DNA from: Inquilinus ginsengisoli_B
Lineage (GTDB): Bacteria; Pseudomonadota; Alphaproteobacteria; DSM-16000; Inquilinaceae
Direction of reading: 5' to 3'
DNA: 64,000 bases
Assembly (NCBI RefSeq): GCF_050434925.1
Contig: NZ_JBNDJK010000001.1
Location: 1,798,001-1,862,000 of the forward strand
The notes beneath the pieces were generated by a model. That model was not told the DNA's origin. It saw nothing but the letters and a program-made list of their open reading frames with translations, and did not search any database. Made by a program: the position numbers and the translations under genes. Of the stretch, positions 46,701 through 52,880 are shown in pieces. The first letter of the stretch is position 1. Each line of letters opens with the position of its first letter.

Positions 46701-47117
46701 TATGGCGACCTCGACGTGGTCTACACCGACCTGCCCGGCTTCGAGGAGAAGGGCGACGACCTCTACGCGCTGGACGTCCGCGGCAGCAGCAAGACCAGCG
46801 TGGCGCTGTCGCCGATGGTGGAGTTCGGCGGCCGGCTGGACCTGGACCCGGAGACCGCGCTGCGGGCCTATGTCGCCTTCGGCATGAGCTACCAGCCGGA
46901 CAACAGCCGGACGATCCATTCCAGCTTCGCCGGCGCGTCCTCGGCCAACGGCACCTTCAGCGACCAGATCGACTCGCCGGATGTGCTGGGCCGGATCGAT
47001 GTCGGGCTGCAGCTGTTCCGGGCCGGCGGCTTCGAGCTGAAGGGCGAGTACTCGGCCGATATCGGCGGCTCGTTCCTCAGCCAGTCCGCCAGCGCCCGCG
47101 CCGCCTATCACTTCTGA
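40794..47117 (+). CDS. giant autotransporter (type Va), copy 2
   Basis: The protein has 2107 residues from ATG 40794, with GGGGGG five bases upstream; an earlier in-frame ATG at 40683 has no comparable site. A long signal peptide (residues 1-75) contains LPGLSRAGLIAGLLGTTAGLAMPAPAAA before QSCPQGIYYDC. The passenger has tens of SIGGGGG-type turns and ITTSG strands, forming a beta-helix. The C-terminal ~280-residue beta-barrel is almost identical to copy 1 and ends SARAAYHF. It differs from copy 1 by small indels in the passenger, including a 21-base repeat expansion (TTGGIPV/TTGGVPV). It is probably a surface adhesin. Confidence 0.93.
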   Translation: MAHRLTSDTRSTTGIRLVITAAGNSGAPGRPAAKRLPGPARLVSRRTLPGLSRAGLIAGLLGTTAGLAMPAPAAAQSCPQGIYYDCIFGAAGQGGGTDFGAPGGAGGTVNAPTVSVTGATVTPSGDNLPGFQALGQGGVGGTGGGNNDSGGGVTGGPGGGGGAVTGTAGIILAGATANAITAATAGDNSPGAYAISLAGQGGVGGYVNTGLGGDSSGGAGGAGGAAGDVVVGGDIGDPSVGLTAIISTSGTSSPGIVAQSEGGGGGAGGTGSGEKYKGGNGANGGAAGSVTVTVGTGSVITTTEDTSVGILAQSLGGAAGLGGAGNNDSGGTGGAGGDSGIVTVNNNGSISTQGQTAHGIVAQSLAGGGGSGGASWGLFHSNGGTGATGGTTSQTSVENNGTITTIGANAFGVLLQSIGGGGGAGGGASGVIANVGGSGGFAADGGTVSFTAGNGDPSITSNDSITTSGASAIGVLGQSIGGGGGDGGGAAGVAVTIGGTGSGGGNGGWVIATLDSGSEITTSGDGAAAAVMQSIGGGGGNGGNAATGGLFAGVGIGGTAATGGTGGPVEIMSLYTAITTSGSKSPGLVAQSIGGGGGTGGQAFAATVSPGFAADVAVGGTGGGGGAAGSAAVTVAGGSIATGQDQGLTGDSSDQASCPSLPCNTLPVDSYGVVVQSIGGGGGHGGSAMSKAVAIAIPVTSSGDQGAISASVALGGTGGSGGAGGLAQFSLSNGGTITTSGQGSTAVLVQSIGGGGGAGGDSSASATVLGYGSKSVPKAAYSEGITITVSMGGTGGSGGAGSSVGAALGGTATWDQSQNQGQGGFDLTPDQGLPPTSIVTYGDFAAGLKAQSIGGGGGDAGFGSGNTQSFGTGASGSVNVTLGSTGGSGGNGGDVQAALFAGNGITTYGSGAVGMLAQSVGGGGGTSQGGSVSVAQSYTPTTGDDEPKAPKIAPSATFTFGSTGKSGGTGGDVAVSVQAPITTYGGDATGVLAQSIGGGGGLGGSAGADASADNPVLSAFKARQYASQIAEFFGGKPPTISPTFNFALGGGGNGTGGTGGAVSVDISAPITTGGIPVTTGGVPVTTVGDWAHGVVAQSIGGGGGKGGTAAASGTGASDQVTINLSQFIGGNGENNDGGDGGAVNITVDDGMSVVTGPSSAQSEVVGGFAAAAVVAQSIGGGGGIGADGSDSATGLISVGAISTPNWNHSNQWIVNGGGIGDGGEVDFLTYNTSTANIVTSGFGADGVLLQSIGGGGGIGGAGSSSWTASQNGTLNLMAGGGPTASGDGGTVNYNTSSDPNYSPNAPVSISTSGANAFGILAQSIGNGGGIVTATQSAPTLYTHIGSQSVNPGDGGTVNVTVGNQSSINTTGAGAFGIVAQSIGGGGGIIRVDDGQNGVPVLATSVDPSVSSISTGALTTQWRPAQGNGGAVNVTVKQGGSVNAAGPGSIGIFAQSVGGGGGLIANGNSTLYAGAPLFSKTSSGGGVGGPVAVTVNDSVLATGQNGIGIFAQVAGYGTPTGQANVQINNYDNQGTTVSGGSGSGSAGVWIDTPAKGPVAYVTNDWATITTADGTNGTAIKVTGGGQVAVANNTGTIDGTTMVGTIIGSIYTNGGQIDGDGTFNAGPMMEAADVVTSGTFNLGLPGELRATRVTGNFIQTGEGRLGVTVDSLNKTAGHLQVDGTATLDGTIVPTVLTLLPGAVPVVTAGHLTSTADGLDALLFHWDTAQSGNTLTLAPRSDFKPGDVALNGSQSSLAGYYGRAWDNGDKAFATRFAELSTINDRSDYKAALDAWSSKAAHAQSIALANSAGTILGAAMSCPVFIDDSVLLGEDNCAWAKVTGRWTDQSSTSDNQGYYVSGTTYRIGAQHEIAPDWYLGASFGFGQSWARMDGGSSGNGDTYDGSVTVKRVMGPWQFAGSVAFAGGSFEADRRVDIPGIASETLKSDPSIFLAGGRLRAAYEFAFQDWYIRPYGDLDVVYTDLPGFEEKGDDLYALDVRGSSKTSVALSPMVEFGGRLDLDPETALRAYVAFGMSYQPDNSRTIHSSFAGASSANGTFSDQIDSPDVLGRIDVGLQLFRAGGFELKGEYSADIGGSFLSQSASARAAYHF
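44003..44060 (+). repeat. 21-base tandem repeat inside autotransporter 2
   Basis: About two and a half copies of a 21-base unit of the form ACCACAGGGGGNNTTCCAGTC encode TTGGIPV-TTGGVPV-TTVGD. Copy 1 has a single unit here (VATAGDW). In-frame slippage would change passenger length without loss of function. Confidence 0.6.
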
Positions 47118-47304
47118 CAGCGAGGGCATCCTTACTGGCCGGGCCGCGGGGTAGCACCCAACGGCCCGGTTGTTGCGCCAACGCGGCCTAAATCACCATT
47201 TCGGCTGCACGAGAGAATGCCAGTCGCGCGCTTGGAATCCGGCACGTCTGGACCGACAATCTCCGGTCGCCGATAGCGACGCCCGCGCCTGATGGCCACG
47301 CGCT

Positions 47305-49962
47305 TCATGCGGCCGCCTTCATTCTGCCGAGCCTGGTGATGGCATCCGCGATCGAGCGCTCGGCGTCGCAATACCCATCCCAGGCCGTTGTCTTCGAGAG
47401 AAGTCCGACCGCGGTTCGGATCGTGAACCGCTTCGGATCCAGATCCGATCTGACCTGAGACCAGGTCAGCGGCATCGACACCGTCGCGCCCGGACGGGCG
47501 CGCGGCGACAGCGGGGCGACGGCCGTCGCCATCCTGTCGTTGCGCAGGTAATCGAGAAAGATCCGGCCGGTGCGCCGACTCTTGGCCATATTGATCAGGT
47601 ACCGATCCGGCTGGTCCGCGGCCATCTCGCGGCAAACGGCCTGGGCAAAACCCTTCGCCTCGGGCCAGGTGACCGCTTTCCCGCGCCGTGGTGCGGCCAG
47701 CGGCGTGACGACATGGAGGCCCTTACCGCCGGTTGTCTTGCAGAAGCTGACGAGGCCCAGCGCCTCGAGCCGGTCCCGCATCTCGCGTGCGGCCTCCACC
47801 ACTGTCGCAAACTCGACATCCGGCCCGGGATCGAGGTCGAAGACGAGGCGGCCCGGCTGATCAGGAACCCCAGGCTGACAGTTCCATGGGTGGAGCTCGA
47901 GGCCGGCAACCTGTGCGATCGCGGCGAGCCCTTCGACGCGGTCGATCTGGAGATAGGGCTTCCGGTCGCCGGACACCCTGGCCAACGTCAGCAGGCTCGA
48001 CGTCCCTGGCATCGCATGCCGTTGGAAGAAGTGTTGCTCCCCATCAATACCGTCGGGGGCGCGAACGATGGAGCAGGGCCGGCCCTTGATGTGGCCGATC
48101 ATCCACGGGCCGACCGCCGTAAGATATTCCGCTAGGTCGAGCTTGGTGCCCGGCCTTCCGTCGCCGGCCTCGGGCCACATGGCCTTGTCCGGATGGCTGA
48201 TCGGAACGCCCATCACCTCCGCGCGGCCGCTTCTCCGCGGCCGCGCGGGATTCGCATTGGCGTCGGGTGCCGGCTCCGCCAACTCGGTCTCGGCTGCCGG
48301 TGCCGGCTCCTCCGCCTGCACCTCGGCCGCAGGCTTGTCGTCCCGGATCCCTTTGAACGAGGCTTGGCGCACCAGGCCGGATCCGGTCCAGCCGGCGAAC
48401 TCGACTTCGGCAACCAGCTCGGGGCGAATCCAATGGGTCGAAGCATCCTTGCGTGGCGCGCCGATCCCGCTGAACGGCGAAGCGTCGGACGCGACCTTCT
48501 TCAGCCGAGGCAGCAGTTTGGAGACGACAGTCTCGCCGAAGCCCGTGCCCACCCGCCCGGCATAGACGAGATGGTTCCCCCGCCTGACACCGACCAGCAA
48601 CGATCGGAACCGCTTGCCCGTCGTCGTCCAACCGCCGATCACGACCTCCTGACCGCCGCGGCATTTCGCCTTGGTCCAACTGTCCGACCGTCTCGACTGG
48701 TAGGGGGAGTCGAGCCTTTTCGAAATGATGCCTTCCAGCGACAGGCGGCATGCCGATTTGAGAACCGCGTCGCCCGCCTCCTCGAAATGCTCACTGTATC
48801 GGATGTGAGTCGCGGCTGCCTGGCCCTCCTGTTCCAGCAGGACCTTCAAGGCTTGCTTCCGCTCCGAGAGGGGGCGAAGGCGGAGATCCTCGCTCCCCTG
48901 GAACAGCAGGTCGAAGGCGAAGAACACGAGATCCTCGGACTTGCCGTCGGACAGGGCAGCCTGCAGTGCGGAGAAGTCCGGTGCGCCGTTCTCGTCCAGG
49001 GCCACAGCCTCGCCGTCGATGATGCAGTCCGGGAACTGCTCGGCCACATCGGCGATCGTCTGGAATTTGCGCGTCCAGTCCAGCCCTTTCCGGGTGCGCA
49101 GGGCAGCCTTTGCAGCCTGCACGCGCAGCTGGAGGCGATAGCCGTCGAACTTGATCTCGTGCGCCCACCCGTCGCCGGTCGGCGGGCGGCTGACCGACGC
49201 ACAGAGCTGCGGGGCAACGAAGTCGGGCATTTCCGATGCCGCGGCGCGGCGGCGCCTTGCCCGCGGCGACGGCGCGGTGGCCGTCGCCCGGCCCGCCTTC
49301 CTGGCCTTCGAAGCCCAGACAGCGTCAGCAGGCGCCGCGGCGTCGGTCACCATCATGAAAGGCCGCGGACCTCGACCCCGGCCGGCGGCGATCGCCGCCA
49401 TCGAGCGACCCGAAGCAACCGACTTGTCCGGCCGCTGGGATGCGTCATCCCCTTCAATCGCGTATTCGTCGCGATGCTTGATCAGCAGCCAGTTCGTCTT
49501 CTTGCCGCCGTAGCGATCACCCTTCAACCGGACCAGGATCCATCCGCCCTTCAAGTGCTGGCCTTCGAGCGCGAACCTGAGCTCGCCCTTGGCGAGCGCC
49601 TGGCGCGCCGACGCCCTGCCGGTCGGGTGCCAGTAGCCGCGGTCCCAGAGCTGCACCGTGCCGCCGCCATACTGGCCCTTCGGTATGGTACCTTCGAAGT
49701 CGCCATAGTCGAGCGGGTGGTCTTCGACCTCGACCGCCAGATGCTTCTGATCGGGATCCCGCGACGGCCCCTTGGTCACCGCCCAGGACTTGAACACTCC
49801 GTCGAGCTCGAGGCGGAGATCGTAATGCAGCCGGGTCGCGGCATGCTTCTGGACGACGAAGCGCAGCTGGTCCGAGGGCGCGATCGAGACGTCGCCGCTC
49901 GGCTCCGCCGTCTTACTGAAATCGCGCTTGGCCCGGTAGGGTGCGAGCTTCGCCGTCGCCAT
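47305..49962 (-). CDS. ligD: multifunctional DNA ligase D (PE-ligase-polymerase)
   Basis: The protein has 885 residues with three domains. Residues ~30-175 are the 3'-phosphoesterase, with H40 and H46 in FVVQKHAATRLHYDLRLELDG, then EDHPLDYGDFEGTIPKGQYGGG. Residues ~245-560 are the ATP-dependent ligase, nucleotidyl Lys271 in EIKFDGYR. Residues ~600-885 are the polymerase/primase, with catalytic LVFDLDPGPDVEF and SFCKTTGGKGLHVVTPL. LigD repairs double-strand breaks by non-homologous end joining with Ku; no Ku gene is in the window. It is the last of four genes in one direction, after a LigC-type ligase and two small genes. Confidence 0.96.
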   Translation of the reverse strand: MATAKLAPYRAKRDFSKTAEPSGDVSIAPSDQLRFVVQKHAATRLHYDLRLELDGVFKSWAVTKGPSRDPDQKHLAVEVEDHPLDYGDFEGTIPKGQYGGGTVQLWDRGYWHPTGRASARQALAKGELRFALEGQHLKGGWILVRLKGDRYGGKKTNWLLIKHRDEYAIEGDDASQRPDKSVASGRSMAAIAAGRGRGPRPFMMVTDAAAPADAVWASKARKAGRATATAPSPRARRRRAAASEMPDFVAPQLCASVSRPPTGDGWAHEIKFDGYRLQLRVQAAKAALRTRKGLDWTRKFQTIADVAEQFPDCIIDGEAVALDENGAPDFSALQAALSDGKSEDLVFFAFDLLFQGSEDLRLRPLSERKQALKVLLEQEGQAAATHIRYSEHFEEAGDAVLKSACRLSLEGIISKRLDSPYQSRRSDSWTKAKCRGGQEVVIGGWTTTGKRFRSLLVGVRRGNHLVYAGRVGTGFGETVVSKLLPRLKKVASDASPFSGIGAPRKDASTHWIRPELVAEVEFAGWTGSGLVRQASFKGIRDDKPAAEVQAEEPAPAAETELAEPAPDANANPARPRRSGRAEVMGVPISHPDKAMWPEAGDGRPGTKLDLAEYLTAVGPWMIGHIKGRPCSIVRAPDGIDGEQHFFQRHAMPGTSSLLTLARVSGDRKPYLQIDRVEGLAAIAQVAGLELHPWNCQPGVPDQPGRLVFDLDPGPDVEFATVVEAAREMRDRLEALGLVSFCKTTGGKGLHVVTPLAAPRRGKAVTWPEAKGFAQAVCREMAADQPDRYLINMAKSRRTGRIFLDYLRNDRMATAVAPLSPRARPGATVSMPLTWSQVRSDLDPKRFTIRTAVGLLSKTTAWDGYCDAERSIADAITRLGRMKAAA

Positions 49963-49968
49963 CGGGGG

Positions 49969-50151
49969 CTATTTCGAAGGTCGACGATCGCCACGGTCGC
50001 CCTGGCCGGGTTTTGCAGGGGTCTTCGCCTTCTTCCGAACGTCCTGTGACAAGGATCGCCCGACGTCGTCGGACTCCTTGAACCGCCCCTTGTCGTCGCG
50101 GCGGACGTAGCGCTTGTCGGTGCCGGTATCGATCAGTTCTCGCTTGCTCAT
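49969..50151 (-). CDS. small conserved basic protein, paralogue 1 (60 aa)
   Basis: The sequence runs MSKRELIDTGTDKRYVRRDDKG, then SDDVGRSLSQDVRKKAK and a basic tail ending GDRGDRRPSK. GAGGAGG before the ATG is a strong ribosome site. The protein is highly charged and probably DNA- or RNA-associated. From memory, similar small proteins are common in alphaproteobacteria and have no assigned function. It ends six bases before the ligD start, so it is probably co-translated with ligD. A paralogue is at 55370-55552. Confidence 0.85.
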   Translation of the reverse strand: MSKRELIDTGTDKRYVRRDDKGRFKESDDVGRSLSQDVRKKAKTPAKPGQGDRGDRRPSK

Positions 50152-50227
50152 GGCTGTTACCTCCTCGCCATAAATGACGGAGCGCAGCGAACGATGGTTC
50201 CCGGGCCGCATTCCCTGTCGGGCGAGG

Positions 50228-50473
50228 CTACTGCTTTGTCTGTGGCATAAGATCGGTCCGGCCTTCTGCCTCATCGGCCAGCCAGGCGAGGTGGTTCGAA
50301 AGGTCCCGCGCCTGTTCGGCGGTCATCGCGAGCGGGATGGTCAGGGCGTCCTCGTTCGAGGAGATCGCGGCCGGCAAGTATCGAACTTCGACCAGGCAGC
50401 CGCGTTCCGGCAGCGTTCCCATTGTCCAACCACAAACCGGAAAGCAATGGCGCATGCCGTCGTCGTCGCTCAT
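50228..50473 (-). CDS. hypothetical protein between two ligase genes (81 aa)
   Basis: The ATG overlaps the stop of the LigC gene (ATGA). The protein reads MSDDDGMRHCFPVCGWTMGTLPERGCLVEVRYLP, then IPLAMTAEQARDLSNHLAWLADEAE. No family is recognised. Tight coupling to the ligase gene suggests a role in the same repair pathway; a passenger cannot be excluded. Confidence 0.75.
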   Translation of the reverse strand: MSDDDGMRHCFPVCGWTMGTLPERGCLVEVRYLPAAISSNEDALTIPLAMTAEQARDLSNHLAWLADEAEGRTDLMPQTKQ

Positions 50474-51576
50474 CAGGCCTCCTTCTCACCGCTCCGCCCG
50501 CCACGGATCTGGTCCATGGTGCAGCGTTTCGGAGCCTTGTCGTCCCGCCAACGCAGCAGCCGGGCGCCATGGCGCATGTGGCTGTCAGTGATGTGATCGG
50601 CCGATACCTCGACCACCTGCTTCGGCTTCACCGGGATCGGATTGCGCTCCCGTCCTGACCAGCGGCTCGGTCCGCCCGGCGCGCGGCCGCTGAAGGCCAG
50701 CTTGCCGCCGATCAGCGGCCGGATCCGCCGCTCCGTTTCCGGATTCGTTTTTCCGACACGGACGCGACCGACGTAGTGGAGCAGCCCTTCGCGGTCGTAC
50801 AGGCCCAGCAGCAGGGAATCGAGCTGCTGGCCGGGCTGCTTGTAGTAGACGCCGGCGATGACGCAATCGACGGTGGTCCACAGCTTGTACTTCCGCATCG
50901 ACCGCGCGCCGGGCTCATAGGCAAGGTCGAGCCGCTTCGCGATGATGCCGTCCAGTCCGTGCCCGACATCTTTCAGCCAATGCAGCGCAAGCTCATGGTC
51001 GGTGGTCGCGGGTGACAGCATTACCCTCGCAAGGTCGGGGTCGATGCCCCCGAACAGCTCCTCGAGGAGCGCGCGGCGCTCTCGCAACGGGCGGGGAATG
51101 ACGGATCTGCCGTCCTCTCCCGCGAGGAGGTCGAACGCCATGAAGGTCGCGGGCTGCTGCTCAGCAAGCCTCGCCACGCGGCTCGCGGCAGGATGAAGCC
51201 GAAGCTGCAGTGCCTCAAACGTCGGTTCACCGTCGATGAAGGCGAGGATCTCGCCGTCCAGCACAAAGCGGTGGAGGGGGAGTTCGGCCATCGCCGTCAC
51301 GAGCTCGGGGAAGTACCGGCCCAGCGGCTTCTGATTGCGGGACTGGAGCTCCACGCGTTCGCCGTTCCTGAAGGCGATGCAGCGGAAGCCGTCCCATTTC
51401 GGCTCATACTGCCAGCACGAGCCCTCCGGCAGCTCGCTCACGGACTCGGCCTCCATCGGCTCCACGGAGAGCGGAATATCGATTCCGGGTATCCTGCCGG
51501 AGGATGAGGTTGGGGCCAGCGCGATCACCACAGGAAAACGGTGCTTCACCGATCCACGGTTCCGCCGCATTTCCAC
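50473..51576 (-). CDS. ATP-dependent DNA ligase, LigC type
   Basis: The protein is up to 367 residues; the true start may lie up to ~30 codons further in, because the family usually begins just before PMEAESVSELPEG. The nucleotidyl motif is YEPKWDGFR (Lys60). Other ligase motifs: FVLDGEIL, FMAFDLLA, GLDGIIAKRLDLAYEPGARSMRKYKLW and the OB-fold end RWRDDKAPKRCTMDQIR. Stand-alone LigC ligases act in backup end joining and base-excision repair. First gene of the four-gene unit ending in ligD. Confidence 0.92.
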   Translation of the reverse strand: MEMRRNRGSVKHRFPVVIALAPTSSSGRIPGIDIPLSVEPMEAESVSELPEGSCWQYEPKWDGFRCIAFRNGERVELQSRNQKPLGRYFPELVTAMAELPLHRFVLDGEILAFIDGEPTFEALQLRLHPAASRVARLAEQQPATFMAFDLLAGEDGRSVIPRPLRERRALLEELFGGIDPDLARVMLSPATTDHELALHWLKDVGHGLDGIIAKRLDLAYEPGARSMRKYKLWTTVDCVIAGVYYKQPGQQLDSLLLGLYDREGLLHYVGRVRVGKTNPETERRIRPLIGGKLAFSGRAPGGPSRWSGRERNPIPVKPKQVVEVSADHITDSHMRHGARLLRWRDDKAPKRCTMDQIRGGRSGEKEA

Positions 51577-51642
51577 TAAATGTAGCCGCCCGAAATCATC
51601 TCCATGCCCGGCCGCGCGATTGATGATCTCAAGCCACTGCAG

Positions 51643-52704
51643 CTACGTGTCGTAGCTGTCGATCTCATCGTCGTCAGGCAACGCCATTCCCGACTCGATC
51701 TCCTCAGCGGTCGGCAACGCTGCGGCAAGAGCCGCCGGCAACGCGTCGGCCAACAGCAGTTTGTATTCGGCGACACCGATGGGGCTGCTGACACTGCGCA
51801 GCGCATACTCAACGACGACGCGATTTCGCTCCCGACACAGGATCAGGCCTATGCTCGGGTTGTCCTCGGGCTCACGCTCGCGGTCGTCCAGCGCGGCAAG
51901 ATAGAAATTCATCTTGCCGGCGTGCTCCGGCCGGAAGGCGCCGATCTTGAGATCAACGGCGATCAGGCACCGCAATCGTCGATGATAGAAGAGCAGGTCG
52001 ACATACCAGTCCTGGCCGCCGATCTCCAGATGGTGCTGGCTGCCGATGAACGTGAATCCCTTTCCCATCTCGAGGAGGAGATCCTTCACGCGCGTGACCA
52101 ATGCGTGCTCCAGGTCCCGCTCTCTGACGTTCTCGGCGAGGGAAAGGAAATCGAACTGGTAGGGATCCTTCAGGATCTTCTGGGCGAGATCGGATTCGGC
52201 TGGCGGCAACGCGCGGCTGAAATTCGTGATCGCCTGCCCCTGGCGTTCATGCAACCGGGTTTGGATTTGTGCCGCAAGCACGGGCCGGCTCCAGCCATGC
52301 TCGACGGTCGCTTCCGCGTACCACAGCCGGATGGCCGGATCCTTCAACTTGGTCAGCAGCTCGATGTTCTGCCCCCAGGGAATTCGTCCAACGACCCGTT
52401 GGACGATTGAAGGGTCAGGCCAGGCTTCGGCAAACGACCGCATGTACAGCAGGTTCGCGCGCGAGAACCCGCGCGCACCCTCGAACTCGGCGCGGAGATC
52501 GGCAGCCAGGCGATCGACCACCTTCGCGCCCCATCCATGTCGGCCCTGCCGTGACAGGATATCATGACCTATGCGCCAGTAGAGCCCAATCAGCTCGGCG
52601 TTGACCGACAGGGACGCCCTCAGCCGGGCCTCCCGGATGCGCGCCTTCACCTCCGCGAGCCAATCGCTATAGCCCCCAGGAATCTCGGCAAGGTGATCCG
52701 TCAT
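51643..52704 (-). CDS. YhcG-type PDDEXK nuclease (DUF1016 family)
   Basis: The protein has 353 residues from MTDHLAEIPGGYSDWLAEVKARI. The N-terminal DUF1016 helical domain (NAELIGLYWRIGHDILSRQ, GFSRANLLYMRSFAEAWPD, IPWGQNIELLTKL) is followed by the C-terminal nuclease fold with catalytic D-x(n)-D-x-K in WYVDLLFYHRRLRCLIAVDLKIGAF, then MNFYLAALDDREREPEDNPSIGLILCRERN. The family is frequent next to restriction-modification or defence genes and probably cuts DNA. It is divergent from a UvrD-like helicase, with a 176-base gap. Confidence 0.93.
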   Translation of the reverse strand: MTDHLAEIPGGYSDWLAEVKARIREARLRASLSVNAELIGLYWRIGHDILSRQGRHGWGAKVVDRLAADLRAEFEGARGFSRANLLYMRSFAEAWPDPSIVQRVVGRIPWGQNIELLTKLKDPAIRLWYAEATVEHGWSRPVLAAQIQTRLHERQGQAITNFSRALPPAESDLAQKILKDPYQFDFLSLAENVRERDLEHALVTRVKDLLLEMGKGFTFIGSQHHLEIGGQDWYVDLLFYHRRLRCLIAVDLKIGAFRPEHAGKMNFYLAALDDREREPEDNPSIGLILCRERNRVVVEYALRSVSSPIGVAEYKLLLADALPAALAAALPTAEEIESGMALPDDDEIDSYDT

Positions 52705-52880
52705 CTCGTTTTCGTCGGCGGTTCGTGAGAAAGCCGTCCATACTGCTGATCGATGATGGCCAATGCCACCCCGTAAGACTACCCGTCCGGAGAGCAGGCC
52801 GAAACAAGGCCTCTTAGCAGCAACCTGCGGGCTCCCCCGACGCAAACGGTCGCGGCAAGCGCATTGCGAACAAACCGGGA

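Noticed and set aside
25562..47117. Very long open frames antisense to both autotransporter genes and many internal alternate frames
   Set aside because: They arise from the GGC/GGT-rich passenger repeats. Translations are Gly/Ala/Arg/Pro-rich without family motifs, while the sense frames have signal peptides and barrel domains.
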